Of a stretch of 64,000 bases of DNA, positions 28,273-43,417 are shown piece by piece. Made by a program: the position numbers and the translations under genes. Source of the DNA: Bugula neritina (lineage: Eukaryota; Bryozoa; Gymnolaemata; Cheilostomatida; Bugulidae); contig CAXIUT010000097.1 of the NCBI GenBank assembly GCA_964035545.1, forward strand, positions 248,001 through 312,000, read 5' to 3'. Under the pieces are notes generated by a model. It saw only the letters and a program-made list of their open reading frames with translations, did no database searches and was not told where the DNA came from. Each line of letters starts with the position of its first letter. Position 1 is the stretch's first letter.

Positions 28273-30824
28273 ATACTGCAATGTACCGAAATATATGGTA
28301 AACTACTGAAATATACTGTCACACATTGAAAAATACTGCAACATACTGAAATATACTGCGACACATTGCAATATACTGTAACATACTGAAACATGCTGTA
28401 GCACACTGAAATACACTGCAACATACTGAAATACACTGTAACATATTGAAATATACTGCAACATACTGCAATACAGTGCTACATACTGAAATATACTGCA
28501 ACATACTGCAACATAGTGAAATTCACTGTAACATACTGAAAAACACTGCAACATACTACAACATATTGAAATACACTGCAACACATTGAAATATACTGCA
28601 ACATACCTAAATATACGGTGATATACCAAAATAAACTGTAACACATTTAAAAAGACTGCAACATACCGAAATACACTGCAACACTCTGAAATACACTGCA
28701 AAATACTGTAACACACTGAAATATACTGCAACACACTGCAACATACTGCAACATACTAGAATACACTGTAACATATTGAAATATACTGCAACATACTGAA
28801 ATACACTGTTACATACTGAAATTTACTGCGACATACAGCAACATACTGCAACATACTAAAATACACTGTAACATATTGGAATACACTGCAACACATTGAA
28901 ATATACTGCAAAATACTGAAATACACTGCTACATACTGAAATATACTGCAACACACTGCAACATACTGCAACATACTAAAGTATACTGCAACATACTGAA
29001 ATACACTGCAGAATACTGAAATACAGTGTAACATACTGAAATATACTGCAAAATACTGAAATACATTGCTACATACTGAAATATACTGCAACACACTGCG
29101 ACATACTGCAACATACTAAAATACACTGTAACATATTGAAATACACTGCAACACATTGAAATATACTGCAATGTACCGAAATATATGGTAAACTACTGAA
29201 ATATACTGTCACACATTGAAAAATACTGCAACATACTGAAATATACTGCGACACATTGCAATATACTGTAACATACTGAATTATGCTGTAGCACACTGAA
29301 ATACACTGCAACATACTGAAGTACACTGTAACATATTGAAATATACTGCAACATACTGAAATACAGTGCTACATACTGAAATATACTGCAACATACTGCA
29401 ACATAGTGAAATTCACTGTAACATACTGAAAAACACTGCAACATACTACAACATATTGAAATACACTGCAACACATTGAAATATACTGCAACATACCTAA
29501 ATATACGGTGATATACCAAAATAAACTGTAACACATTTAAAAAGACTGCAACATACTGAAATACACTGCAACACTCTGAAATACACTGCAAAATACTGTA
29601 ACACACTGAAATATACTGCAACACACTGCAACATACTGCAACATACTAGAATACACTGTAACATATTGAAATATACTGCAACATACTGAAATTCCCTGCT
29701 ACATGCTGAAATTTACTGCGACATACAACAACATACTGCAACATACTAAAATACACTGTAACATATTGGAATACACTGCAACACATTGAAATATACTTCA
29801 AAATACTGAAATACACTGCTACATACTGAAGTTTACTGCGACACACTGCAACATACTGCAACATACTAAAATGCACTGTAACATAGTGAAATAGACTGCA
29901 ACACATTGAAATATACTGCAAAATACTGAAATACACTGCTATATACTGAAATACACTGCAACACACTACAACATACTGCAACATGCTAAAATATACTGCA
30001 ACATACTGAAATACACTGCAAAATACTGAAATACACTGTAACATACTGAAGTATACTGCAACATACTGAAATACACTGCTACATACTGAAATTTACTGCG
30101 ACACACCGCAACATACCGCAACGTACTAAAATACACTGTAACATATTGGAATAGACTGCAACACATTGAAATATACTGCAAAATACTGAAATACACTGCT
30201 ACATACTGAAATATACTGCAACACACTGCGACATACTGCAACATACTAAAATACACTGTAACATATTGAAATACACTGCAACACATTGAAATATACTGCA
30301 ATGTACCGAAATATATGGTAAACTACTGAAATATACTGTCACACATTGAAAAAAACTGCAACATACTGAAATATACTGCGACACATTGCAATATACTGTA
30401 ACATACTGAAATATGCTGTAGCACACTGAAATACGCTGCAACTCACTGAAATATACTGCAACATACTGAAATACACTGTAACATATTGAAATATACTGCA
30501 ACATACTGAAATACAGTGCTACATACTGAAATTTACTGCAACGTACTGCAACATAGTGAAATACACTGCAACATACTGCAAGATAGTGAAATACACTGTA
30601 ACATACTGAAATACACCGCAAAATACTACAACATATTGAAATGCACTGTAACATATCGAAATACACTGCAACACATTGAAATATACTGCAACATACCTAA
30701 ATATACGGTAATATACCAAAATATACTGTAACACATTGAAAAATACTGCAACATACTGAAATACACTGAAACACACCGAAAAACACTGAAAATACTGTAA
30801 CACACTAAAATATACTGCAAAATA
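27953..30824 (+). repeat. 890-bp higher-order units
   Basis: Two units in tandem at spacing 890 (landmark elements near 28,295 and 29,185). They contain the ATGGTAAAC element, a TGCTGTAGC stretch, the CGGTGATATACC element and an ACTAGAATAC module. After about 29,690 the second unit departs from the first (ATTCCCTGCTACATG) and runs into a block related to 22,540-24,130. Units of the same family recur at 24,369, 25,259, 31,122, 32,152, 33,042, 33,932, 34,962 and 35,852. Confidence 0.8.
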
Positions 30825-33634
30825 CTGAAATATACTGCAAAATACTGAAATACACTGCTACATACTGAAATATACTGCAACACACTGCAACATACTGCAA
30901 CATACGAAAGTATACTGCAACATACTGAAATACACTGCAGAATACTGAAATACAGTGTAACATACTGAAATATACTGCAAAATACTGAAATACATTGCTA
31001 CATACTGAAATATACTGCAACACACTGCGACATACTGCAACATACTAAAATACACTGTAACATATTGAAATACACTGCAAAACATTGAAATATACTGCAA
31101 TGTACCGAAATATATGGTAAACTACTGAAATATACTGTCACACATTGAAAAATACTGCAACATACTGAAATATACTGCGACACATTGCAATATACTGTAA
31201 CATACTGAATTATGCTGTAGCACACTGAAATACACTGCAACATACTGAAGTACACTGTAACATATTGAAATATACTGCAACATACTGAAATACAGTGCTA
31301 CATACTGAAATATACTGCCACATACTGCAACATAGTGAAATTCACTGTAACATACTGAAAAACACTGCAACATACTACAACATATTGAAATACACTGCAA
31401 CACATTGAAATATACTGCAACATACCTAAATATACGGTGATATACCAAAATAAACTGTAACACATTTAAAAAGACTGCAACATACTGAAATACACTGCAA
31501 CACTCTGAAATACACTGCAAAATACTGTAACACACTGAAATATACTGCAACACACTGCAACATACTGCAACATACTAGAATACACTGTAACATATTGAAA
31601 TATACTGCAACATACTGAAATTCCCTGCTACATGCTGAAATTTACTGCGACATACAGCAACACACTGCAACATACTAAAATACACTGTAACATATTGGAA
31701 TACACTGCAACACATTGAAATATACTTCAAAATACTGAAATACACTGCTACATACTGAAGTTTACTGCGACACACTGCAACATACTGCAACATACTAAAA
31801 TGCACTGTAACATAGTGAAATAGACTGCAACACATTGAAATATACTGCAAAATACTGAAATACACTGCTATATACTGAAATACACTGCAACACACTACAA
31901 CATACTGCAACATGCTAAAATATACTGCAACATACTGAAATACACTGCAAAATACTGAAATACACTGTAACATACTGAAGTATACTGTAACATACTGAAA
32001 TATACTGCAAAATACTTAAATACATTGCTACATACTGAAATATACTGCAACACACTGCGACATACTGCAACATACTAAAATACACTGTAACATATTGAAA
32101 TACACTGCAACACATTGAAATATACTGCAATGTACCGAAATATATGGTAAACTACTGAAATATACTGTCACACATTGAAAAATACTGCAACATACTGAAA
32201 TATACTGCGACACATTGCAATATACTGTAACATACTGAAATATGCTGTAGCACACTAAAATACACTGCAACATACTGAAATACACTGTAACATATTGAAA
32301 TATACTGCAACATACTGCAATACAGTGCTACATACTGAAATATACTGCAACATACTGCAACATAGTGAAATTCACTGTAACATACTGAAAAACACTGCAA
32401 CATACTACAACATATTGAAATACACTGCAACACATTGAAATATACTGCAACATACCTAAATATACGGTGATATACCAAAATAAACTGTAACACATTTAAA
32501 AAGACTGCAACATACCGAAATACACTGCAACACTCTGAAATACACTGCAAAATACTGTAACACACTGAAATATACTGCAACACACTGCAACATACTGCAA
32601 CATACTAGAATACACTGTAACATATTGAAATATACTGCAACATACTGAAATACACTGTTACATACTGAAATTTACTGCGACATACAGCAACATACTGCAA
32701 CATACTAAAATACACTGTAACATATTGGAATACACTGCAACACATTGAAATATACTGCAAAATACTGAAATACACTGCTACATACTGAAATATACTGCAA
32801 CACACTGCAACATACTGCAACATACTAAAGTATACTGCAACATACTGAAATACACTGCAGAATACTGAAATACAGTGCAACATACTGAAATATACTGCAA
32901 AATACTGAAATACATTGTTACATACTGAAATATACTGCAACACACTGCGACATACTGCAACATACTAAAATACACTGTAACATATTGAAATACACTGCAA
33001 AACATTGAAATATACTGCAATGTACCGAAATATATGGTAAACTACTGAAATATACTGTCACACATTGAAAAATACTGCAACATACTGAAATATACTGCGA
33101 CACATTGCAATATACTGTAACATACTGAATTATGCTGTAGCACACTGAAATACACTGCAACATACTGAAGTACACTGTAACATATTGAAATATACTGCAA
33201 CATACTGAAATACAGTGCTACATACTGAAATATACTGCAACATACTGCAACATAGTGAAATTCACTGTAACATACTGAAAAACACTGCAACATACTACAA
33301 CATATTGAAATACACTGCAACACATTGAAATATACTGCAACATACCTAAATATACGGTGATATACCAAAATAAACTGTAACACATTTAAAAAGACTGCAA
33401 CATACTGAAATACACTGCAACACTCTGAAATACACTGCAAAATACTGTAACACACTGAAATATACTGCAACACACTGCAACATACTGCAACATACTAGAA
33501 TACACTGTAACATATTGAAATATACTGCAACATACTGAAATTCCCTGCTACATGCTGAAATTTACTGCGACATACAGCAACATACTGCAACATACTAAAA
33601 TACACTGTAACATATTGGAATACACTGCAACACA
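30825..33634 (+). repeat. 2,810-bp tandem duplication, copy 1
   Basis: Composed of one 1,030-bp and two 890-bp units (1,030 + 890 + 890 = 2,810). The copy at +2,810 shares all rare states I checked, including CATACGAAAG at 30,901 and 33,711, CTGCCACATACTG near 31,315 and 34,125, and CATACAGCAACACAC near 31,651 and 34,461. I saw no substitution between the copies. Confidence 0.92.
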
Positions 33635-36444
33635 TTGAAATATACTGCAAAATACTGAAATACACTGCTACATACTGAAATATACTGCAACACACTGCAA
33701 CATACTGCAACATACGAAAGTATACTGCAACATACTGAAATACACTGCAGAATACTGAAATACAGTGTAACATACTGAAATATACTGCAAAATACTGAAA
33801 TACATTGCTACATACTGAAATATACTGCAACACACTGCGACATACTGCAACATACTAAAATACACTGTAACATATTGAAATACACTGCAAAACATTGAAA
33901 TATACTGCAATGTACCGAAATATATGGTAAACTACTGAAATATACTGTCACACATTGAAAAATACTGCAACATACTGAAATATACTGCGACACATTGCAA
34001 TATACTGTAACATACTGAATTATGCTGTAGCACACTGAAATACACTGCAACATACTGAAGTACACTGTAACATATTGAAATATACTGCAACATACTGAAA
34101 TACAGTGCTACATACTGAAATATACTGCCACATACTGCAACATAGTGAAATTCACTGTAACATACTGAAAAACACTGCAACATACTACAACATATTGAAA
34201 TACACTGCAACACATTGAAATATACTGCAACATACCTAAATATACGGTGATATACCAAAATAAACTGTAACACATTTAAAAAGACTGCAACATACTGAAA
34301 TACACTGCAACACTCTGAAATACACTGCAAAATACTGTAACACACTGAAATATACTGCAACACACTGCAACATACTGCAACATACTAGAATACACTGTAA
34401 CATATTGAAATATACTGCAACATACTGAAATTCCCTGCTACATGCTGAAATTTACTGCGACATACAGCAACACACTGCAACATACTAAAATACACTGTAA
34501 CATATTGGAATACACTGCAACACATTGAAATATACTTCAAAATACTGAAATACACTGCTACATACTGAAGTTTACTGCGACACACTGCAACATACTGCAA
34601 CATACTAAAATGCACTGTAACATAGTGAAATAGACTGCAACACATTGAAATATACTGCAAAATACTGAAATACACTGCTATATACTGAAATACACTGCAA
34701 CACACTACAACATACTGCAACATGCTAAAATATACTGCAACATACTGAAATACACTGCAAAATACTGAAATACACTGTAACATACTGAAGTATACTGTAA
34801 CATACTGAAATATACTGCAAAATACTTAAATACATTGCTACATACTGAAATATACTGCAACACACTGCGACATACTGCAACATACTAAAATACACTGTAA
34901 CATATTGAAATACACTGCAACACATTGAAATATACTGCAATGTACCGAAATATATGGTAAACTACTGAAATATACTGTCACACATTGAAAAATACTGCAA
35001 CATACTGAAATATACTGCGACACATTGCAATATACTGTAACATACTGAAATATGCTGTAGCACACTAAAATACACTGCAACATACTGAAATACACTGTAA
35101 CATATTGAAATATACTGCAACATACTGCAATACAGTGCTACATACTGAAATATACTGCAACATACTGCAACATAGTGAAATTCACTGTAACATACTGAAA
35201 AACACTGCAACATACTACAACATATTGAAATACACTGCAACACATTGAAATATACTGCAACATACCTAAATATACGGTGATATACCAAAATAAACTGTAA
35301 CACATTTAAAAAGACTGCAACATACCGAAATACACTGCAACACTCTGAAATACACTGCAAAATACTGTAACACACTGAAATATACTGCAACACACTGCAA
35401 CATACTGCAACATACTAGAATACACTGTAACATATTGAAATATACTGCAACATACTGAAATACACTGTTACATACTGAAATTTACTGCGACATACAGCAA
35501 CATACTGCAACATACTAAAATACACTGTAACATATTGGAATACACTGCAACACATTGAAATATACTGCAAAATACTGAAATACACTGCTACATACTGAAA
35601 TATACTGCAACACACTGCAACATACTGCAACATACTAAAGTATACTGCAACATACTGAAATACACTGCAGAATACTGAAATACAGTGCAACATACTGAAA
35701 TATACTGCAAAATACTGAAATACATTGTTACATACTGAAATATACTGCAACACACTGCGACATACTGCAACATACTAAAATACACTGTAACATATTGAAA
35801 TACACTGCAAAACATTGAAATATACTGCAATGTACCGAAATATATGGTAAACTACTGAAATATACTGTCACACATTGAAAAATACTGCAACATACTGAAA
35901 TATACTGCGACACATTGCAATATACTGTAACATACTGAATTATGCTGTAGCACACTGAAATACACTGCAACATACTGAAGTACACTGTAACATATTGAAA
36001 TATACTGCAACATACTGAAATACAGTGCTACATACTGAAATATACTGCAACATACTGCAACATAGTGAAATTCACTGTAACATACTGAAAAACACTGCAA
36101 CATACTACAACATATTGAAATACACTGCAACACATTGAAATATACTGCAACATACCTAAATATACGGTGATATACCAAAATAAACTGTAACACATTTAAA
36201 AAGACTGCAACATACTGAAATACACTGCAACACTCTGAAATACACTGCAAAATACTGTAACACACTGAAATATACTGCAACACACTGCAACATACTGCAA
36301 CATACTAGAATACACTGTAACATATTGAAATATACTGCAACATACTGAAATTCCCTGCTACATGCTGAAATTTACTGCGACATACAGCAACATACTGCAA
36401 CATACTAAAATACACTGTAACATATTGGAATACACTGCAACACA
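33635..36444 (+). repeat. 2,810-bp tandem duplication, copy 2
   Basis: Second copy of 30,825-33,634. The match ends at about 36,456, where TATACTTCAAAATAC replaces TATACTGCAAAATAC. A segment including this end (35,792-36,712) has a distant relative at 57,640-58,560, at spacing 21,848. Confidence 0.92.
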
Positions 36445-38032
36445 TTGAAATATACTTCAAAATACTGAAATACACGGCTACATACTGAAGTTTACTGCGA
36501 CACACTGCAACATACTGCAACATACTAAAATGCACTGGAACATAGTGAAATAGACTGCAACACATTGAAATATACTGCAAAATACTGAAATACACTGCTA
36601 TATACTGAAATACACTGCAACACACTACAACATACTGCAACATGCTAAAATATACTGCAACATACTGAAATACACTGCAAAATACTGAAATACACTGTAA
36701 CATACTGAAGTATACTGCAAAATACTGAAATACACTGCTACATACTGAAATATACTGCAACACACTGCGACATACTGCAACATACTAAAATACACTGTAA
36801 CATATTGAAATACACTGCAACACATTGAAATATACTGCAATGTACCGAAATATATGGTAAACTACTGAAATATACTGTCACACATTGAAAAAAACTGCAA
36901 CATACTGAAATATACTGCGACACATTGCAATATACTGTAACATACTGAAATATGCTGTAGCACACTGAAATACACTGCAACTCACTGAAATATACTGCAA
37001 CATACTGAAATACACTGTAACATATTGAAATATACTGCAACATACTGAAATACAGTGCTACATACTGAAATTTACTGCAACGTACTGCAACATAGTGAAA
37101 TACACTGCAACATACTGCAAGATAGTGAATAACACTGTAACATACTGAAATACACCGCAAAATACTACAACATATTGAAATGCACTGTAACATATTGAAA
37201 TACACTGCAACACATTGAAATATACTGCAACATACCTAAATATACGGTAATATACCAAAATATACTGTAACACATTGAAAAATACTGCAACATACTGAAA
37301 TACACTGAAACACACCGAAAAACACTGAAAATACTGTAACACACTGAAATCTACTGCAAAATACTGAAATATACTGCAAAATACTGAAATACACTGCTAC
37401 ATACTGAAATATACTGCAACACACCGCAACATACTGCAACATACTAAAGTATACTGCAACATACTGAAATACACTGCAAAATACTGAAATACACTATAAC
37501 ATACTGAAATATACTGCAACATACTGAAATATACTGCTACATACTGAAATATACTGCAACACACTGCAACATACTGCAACATACTAGAATACACTGTAAC
37601 ATAATGAAATACACTGCAACACATTGAAATATACTGCAATGTACCGAAATATATGGTAAACTACTGAAATATACTGTCACACATTTAAAAATACTGCAAC
37701 ATACTGGAATATACTGCGACACATTGCAACATACTGTAACGTACTGAAATATGCTGTAGCACATTGAAATACACTGCAACTCACTGAAATATACTGCAAC
37801 ATACTGAAATACACTGTAACATATTGAAATATACTGCAACATACTGAAATACACTGCTACATACTAAAATATACTGCAACATACTGCAACATAGTGAAAT
37901 ACACTGTAAGATACTGAAATACACTGCAACATACTACAACATATTGAAATACACTGCAACACATTGAAATATACTGCATTATACCTAAATATACGGTGGT
38001 ATACCAAAATATACTGTCACACATTGAAAAAT
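36445..38032 (+). repeat. Linker array between tandem blocks
   Basis: Decamer array that is not part of a tandem pair. Positions 36,738-37,440 match 39,287-39,989 (spacing 2,549). It has private changes such as GTGAATAACACTG near 37,127 and AAATCTACTGC near 37,348. No other feature is visible. Confidence 0.7.
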
Positions 38033-41000
38033 ACTGCAACATACTGAAATATACTGCGACACATTGCAATATACTGTAACATACTGAAAAATGCTGTAGC
38101 ACACTGAAATACACTGCAACATACTGAAATACACTGTAACATATTGAAATATACTGCAACATACTGAAATACAGTGCTACATACTGAAATATACTGCAAC
38201 ATACTGCAACATAGTGAAATTCACTGTAACATACTGAAAAACACTGCAACATACTACAACATATTGAAATACACTGCAACACATTGAAATATACTGCAAC
38301 ATACCTAAATATACGGTGACATACCAAAATAAACTGTAACACATTTAAAAATACTGCAACATACTGAAATACACTGCAACATTCTGAAATACACTGCAAA
38401 ATACTGTAACACACTGAAATATACTGCAACACACTGCAACATACTGCAACATACTAGAATACACTGTAACATATTGAAATATACTGCAAAATACTGAAAT
38501 ACACTGCTATATACTGAAATACACTGCAACGCACTACAACATACTGCAACATGCTAAAATATACTGCAACATACTGAAATACACTGCAAAATACTGAAAT
38601 ACACTGTAACATACTGAAGTATACTGCAACATACTGAAATACACTGCTACATACTGAAATATACTGCAACACACAGCAACATACTGCAACATACTAAAAT
38701 ACACTGTAATATATTGGAATACACTGCAACACATTGAAATATACTGCAAAATACTGAAATACACTGCTACATACTGAAGTTTACTGCGACACACTGCAAC
38801 ATACTGCAACATACTAAAATGCACTGTAACATAGTGAAATAGACTGCAACACATTGAAATATACTGCAAAATACTTAAATACACTGCTATATACTGAAAT
38901 ACACTGCAACACACTACAACATACTGCAACATGCTAAAATATACTGCAACATACTGAAATACACTGCAAAATACTGAAATACACTGTAACATACTGAAGT
39001 ATACTGCAACATACTGAAATACACTGCTACATACTGAAATTTACTGCGACACACCGCAACATGCCGCAACGTACTAAAATACACTGTAACATATTGGAAT
39101 AGACTGCAACACATTGAAATATACTGCAAAATACTGAAATACACTGCTACATACTGAAATATACTGCAACACACTGCAACATACTGCAACATACTAAAAT
39201 ATACTGCAACATACTGAAATACACTGCAGAATTCTGAAATACACTGTAACATACTGAAATATACTGCAAAATACTGAAATACACTGCTACATACTGAAAT
39301 ATACTGCAACACACTGCGACATACTGCAACATACTAAAATACACTGTAACATATTGAAATACACTGCAACACATTGAAATATACTGCAATGTACCGAAAT
39401 ATATGGTAAGCTACTGAAATATACTGTCACACATTGAAAAAAACTGCAACATACTGAAATATACTGCGACACATTGCAATATACTGTAACATACTGAAAT
39501 ATGCTGTAGCACACTGAAATACACTGCAACTCACTGAAATATACTGCAACATACTGAAATACACTGTAACATATTGAAATATACTGCAACATACTGAAAT
39601 ACAGTGCTACATACTGAAATTTACTGCAACGTACTGCAACATAGTGAAATACACTGCAACATACTGCAAGATAGTGAAATACACTGTAACATACTGAAAT
39701 ACACCGCAAAATACTACAACATATTGAAATGCACTGTAACATATTGAAATACACTGCAACACATTGAAATATACTGCAACATACCTAAATATACGGTAAT
39801 ATACCAAAATATACTGTAACACATTGAAAAATACTGCAACATACTGAAATACACTGAAACACACCGAAAAACACTGAAAATACTGTAACACACTGAAATA
39901 TACTGCAAAATACTGAAATATACTGCAAAATACTGAAATACACTGCTACATATTGAAATATACTGCAACACACCGCAACATACTGCAACATACTAAAGTA
40001 TACTGCAACATACTGAAATACACTGCAAAATACTGAAATACACTATAACATACTGAAATATACTGCAACATACTGAAATATACTGCTACATACTGAAATA
40101 TACTGCAACACACTGCAACATACTGCAACATACTAGAATACACTGTAACATAATGAAATACACTGCAACACATTGAAATATACTGCAAAATACTGAAATA
40201 CACTGCTATATACTGAAATATACTGCAACACACTACAACATACTGCAACATGCTAAAATCTACTGCAACATACTGAAATACCCTGCAAAATACTGAAACA
40301 CACTGTAACATACTGAAATACACTGCTACATACTGAAATATACTGCATTACACTGCAACATACTGCAACATACTAAAACATACTGCAACATGCTGAAATA
40401 CACTGCAGAATACTGAAATACACTGTAACATACTGAAATATACTGCAAAATACTGAAATACACTGCCACATACTGAAATATACTGCAACACACTGCGACA
40501 TACTGCAACATACTAAAATACACTGTAACATATTGAAATACACTGCAACACATTGAAATATACTGCAATGTACCGAAATATATGGTAAACTACTGAAATA
40601 TACTGTCACACATTTAAAAATACTGCAACATACTGAAATATACTGCGACACATTGCAACATACTGTAACGTACCGAAATATGCTGTAGCACATTGAAATA
40701 CACTGCAACTCACTGAAATATACTGCAACATACTGAAGTACACTGTAACATATTGAAATATACTGCAACATACTGAAATACACTGCTACATACTAAAATA
40801 TACTGCAACATACTGCAACATAGTGAAATACACTGTAAGATACTGAAATACACTGCAACATACTACAACATATTGAAATACACTGCACCACATTGAAATA
40901 TACTGCATTATACCTAAATATACGGTGGTATACCAAAATATACTGTCACACATTGAAAAATACTGCAACATACTGAAATATACTGCGACACATTGCAATA

Positions 41001-43417
41001 TACTGTAACATACTGAAAAATGCTGTAGCACACTGAAATACACTGCAACATACTGAAATACACTGTAACATATTGAAATATACTGCAACATACTGAAATA
41101 CAGTGCTACATACTGAAATATACTGCAACATACTGCAACATAGTGAAATTCACTGTAACATACTGAAAAACACTGCAACATACTACAACATATTGAAATA
41201 CACTGCAACACATTGAAATATACTGCAACATACCTAAATATACGGTGACATACCAAAATAAACTGTAACACATTTGAAAATACTGCAACATACTGAAATA
41301 CACTGCAACATTCTGAAATACACTGCAAAATACTGTAACACACTGCAACATACTGCAACATACTAGAATACACTGTAACATATTGAAATATACTGGAACA
41401 TACTGAAATACACTGCTACATACTGAAATTTACTGCGACACACTGCAACATACTGCAACATACTAAAATGCACTGTAACATAGTGAAATAGACTGCAACA
41501 CATTGAAATATACTGCAAAATACTGAAATACACTGCTATATACTGAAATACACTGCAACACACTACAACATACTGCAACATGCTAAAATATACTGCAACA
41601 TACTGAAATACACTGCAAAATACTGAAATACACTGTAACATACTGAAGTATACTGCAACATACTGAAATACACTGCTACATACTGAAATATACTGCAAGA
41701 CACAGCAACATACTGCAACATACTAAAATACACTGTAACATATTGGAATACATTGCAACACATTGAAATATACTGCAAAATACTGAAATACACTGCTACA
41801 TACTGAAATATACTGCGACACACCGCAACATACCGCAACGTACTAAAATACACTGTAACATTTTGAAATAGACTGCAACACATTGAAATATACTGCAATG
41901 TACCGAAATATATGGTAAACTACTGAAATATACTGTCACACATGGAAAAACACTGCAACATACTGAAATATACTGCGACACATTGCAATATACTGTAACG
42001 TACTGAAATATGCTGTAGCACATTGAAATACACTGCAACTCACTGAAATATACTGCAACATACTGAAATACACTGTGACATATTGAAATATACTGCAACA
42101 TACTGAAATACACTGCTACATACTAAAATATACTGCAACATACTGCAACATAGTGAAATACACTGTAACATACTGAAATACACTGCAACATACTACAACA
42201 TATTGAAATACACTGCAACACATTGAAATATACTGCATTATACCTAAATATACTGTGATATACCAAAATATACTGTAACACATTTAGAAATACTGCAACA
42301 TACTGAAAGACACTGCAACACACTGAAATACACTGCAAAATACTGTAACACACTGAAATATACTGCAACACACTGCAACATACTGCAACATACTAAAATA
42401 TACTGCAACATACTGAAATACACTGCAAAATATTCAAATACACTGTAACATATTGAAATATACTGCAACATACTGAAATACAGTGCTACATACTGAAATA
42501 TACTGCAACATGCTGCAACATAGTGAAATACACTGCAACATACTGCAAGATAGTGAAATACACTGTAACATACTGAAATACACCGCAAAATACTACAACA
42601 TATTGAAATGCACTGTAACATATTGAAATACACTGCAACACATTGAAATATACTGCAACATACCTAAATATACGGTAATATACCAAAATATACTGTAACA
42701 CATTGAAAAATACTGCAACATACTGAAATACACTGCAACACACCGAAAAACACTGAAAATACTGTAACACACTGAAATATACTGCAAAATACTGAAATAT
42801 ACTGCAAAATACTGAAATACACTGCTACATACTGAAATATTCTGCAACACACTGCAACATACTGCAACATACTAAAGTATACTGCAACATACTGAAATAC
42901 ACTGCAAAATACTGAAATACACTATAACATACTGAAATATACTTCAACATACTGAAATATACTGCTACATACTGAAATATACTGCAACACACTGCAACAT
43001 ACTGCAACATACTAGAATACACTGTAACATAATGAAATACACTGCAACACATTGAGATATACTGCAAAATACTGAAATACACTGCTATATACTGAAATAC
43101 ACTGCAACACACTACAACATACTGCAACATGCTAAAAGCTGCAACATACTGAAATACACTGCTACATACTGAAGTATACTGCAAAACACAGCAACATACT
43201 GCAACATACTAAAATATACTGCAACATACTAGAATACACTGTAACATAATGAAATACACTGCAACACATTGAAATATACTGCAAAATACTGAAATACACT
43301 GCTATATACTGAAATATACTGCAACACACTACAACATACTGCAACATGCTAAAATACACTGTAACATATTGGAATACATTGCAACACATTGAAATATACT
43401 GCAAAATACTGAAATAC
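38033..43417 (+). repeat. 5,385-bp tandem duplication, copy 1
   Basis: Followed immediately by a copy at +5,385. I noticed only two substitutions: 40,111 C against 45,496 G, and 42,287 G against 47,672 A. The length is 5,390 minus 5, fitting two 1-bp slips and one 3-bp slip in the unit (near 39,875, 42,752 and 43,133). Confidence 0.94.
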
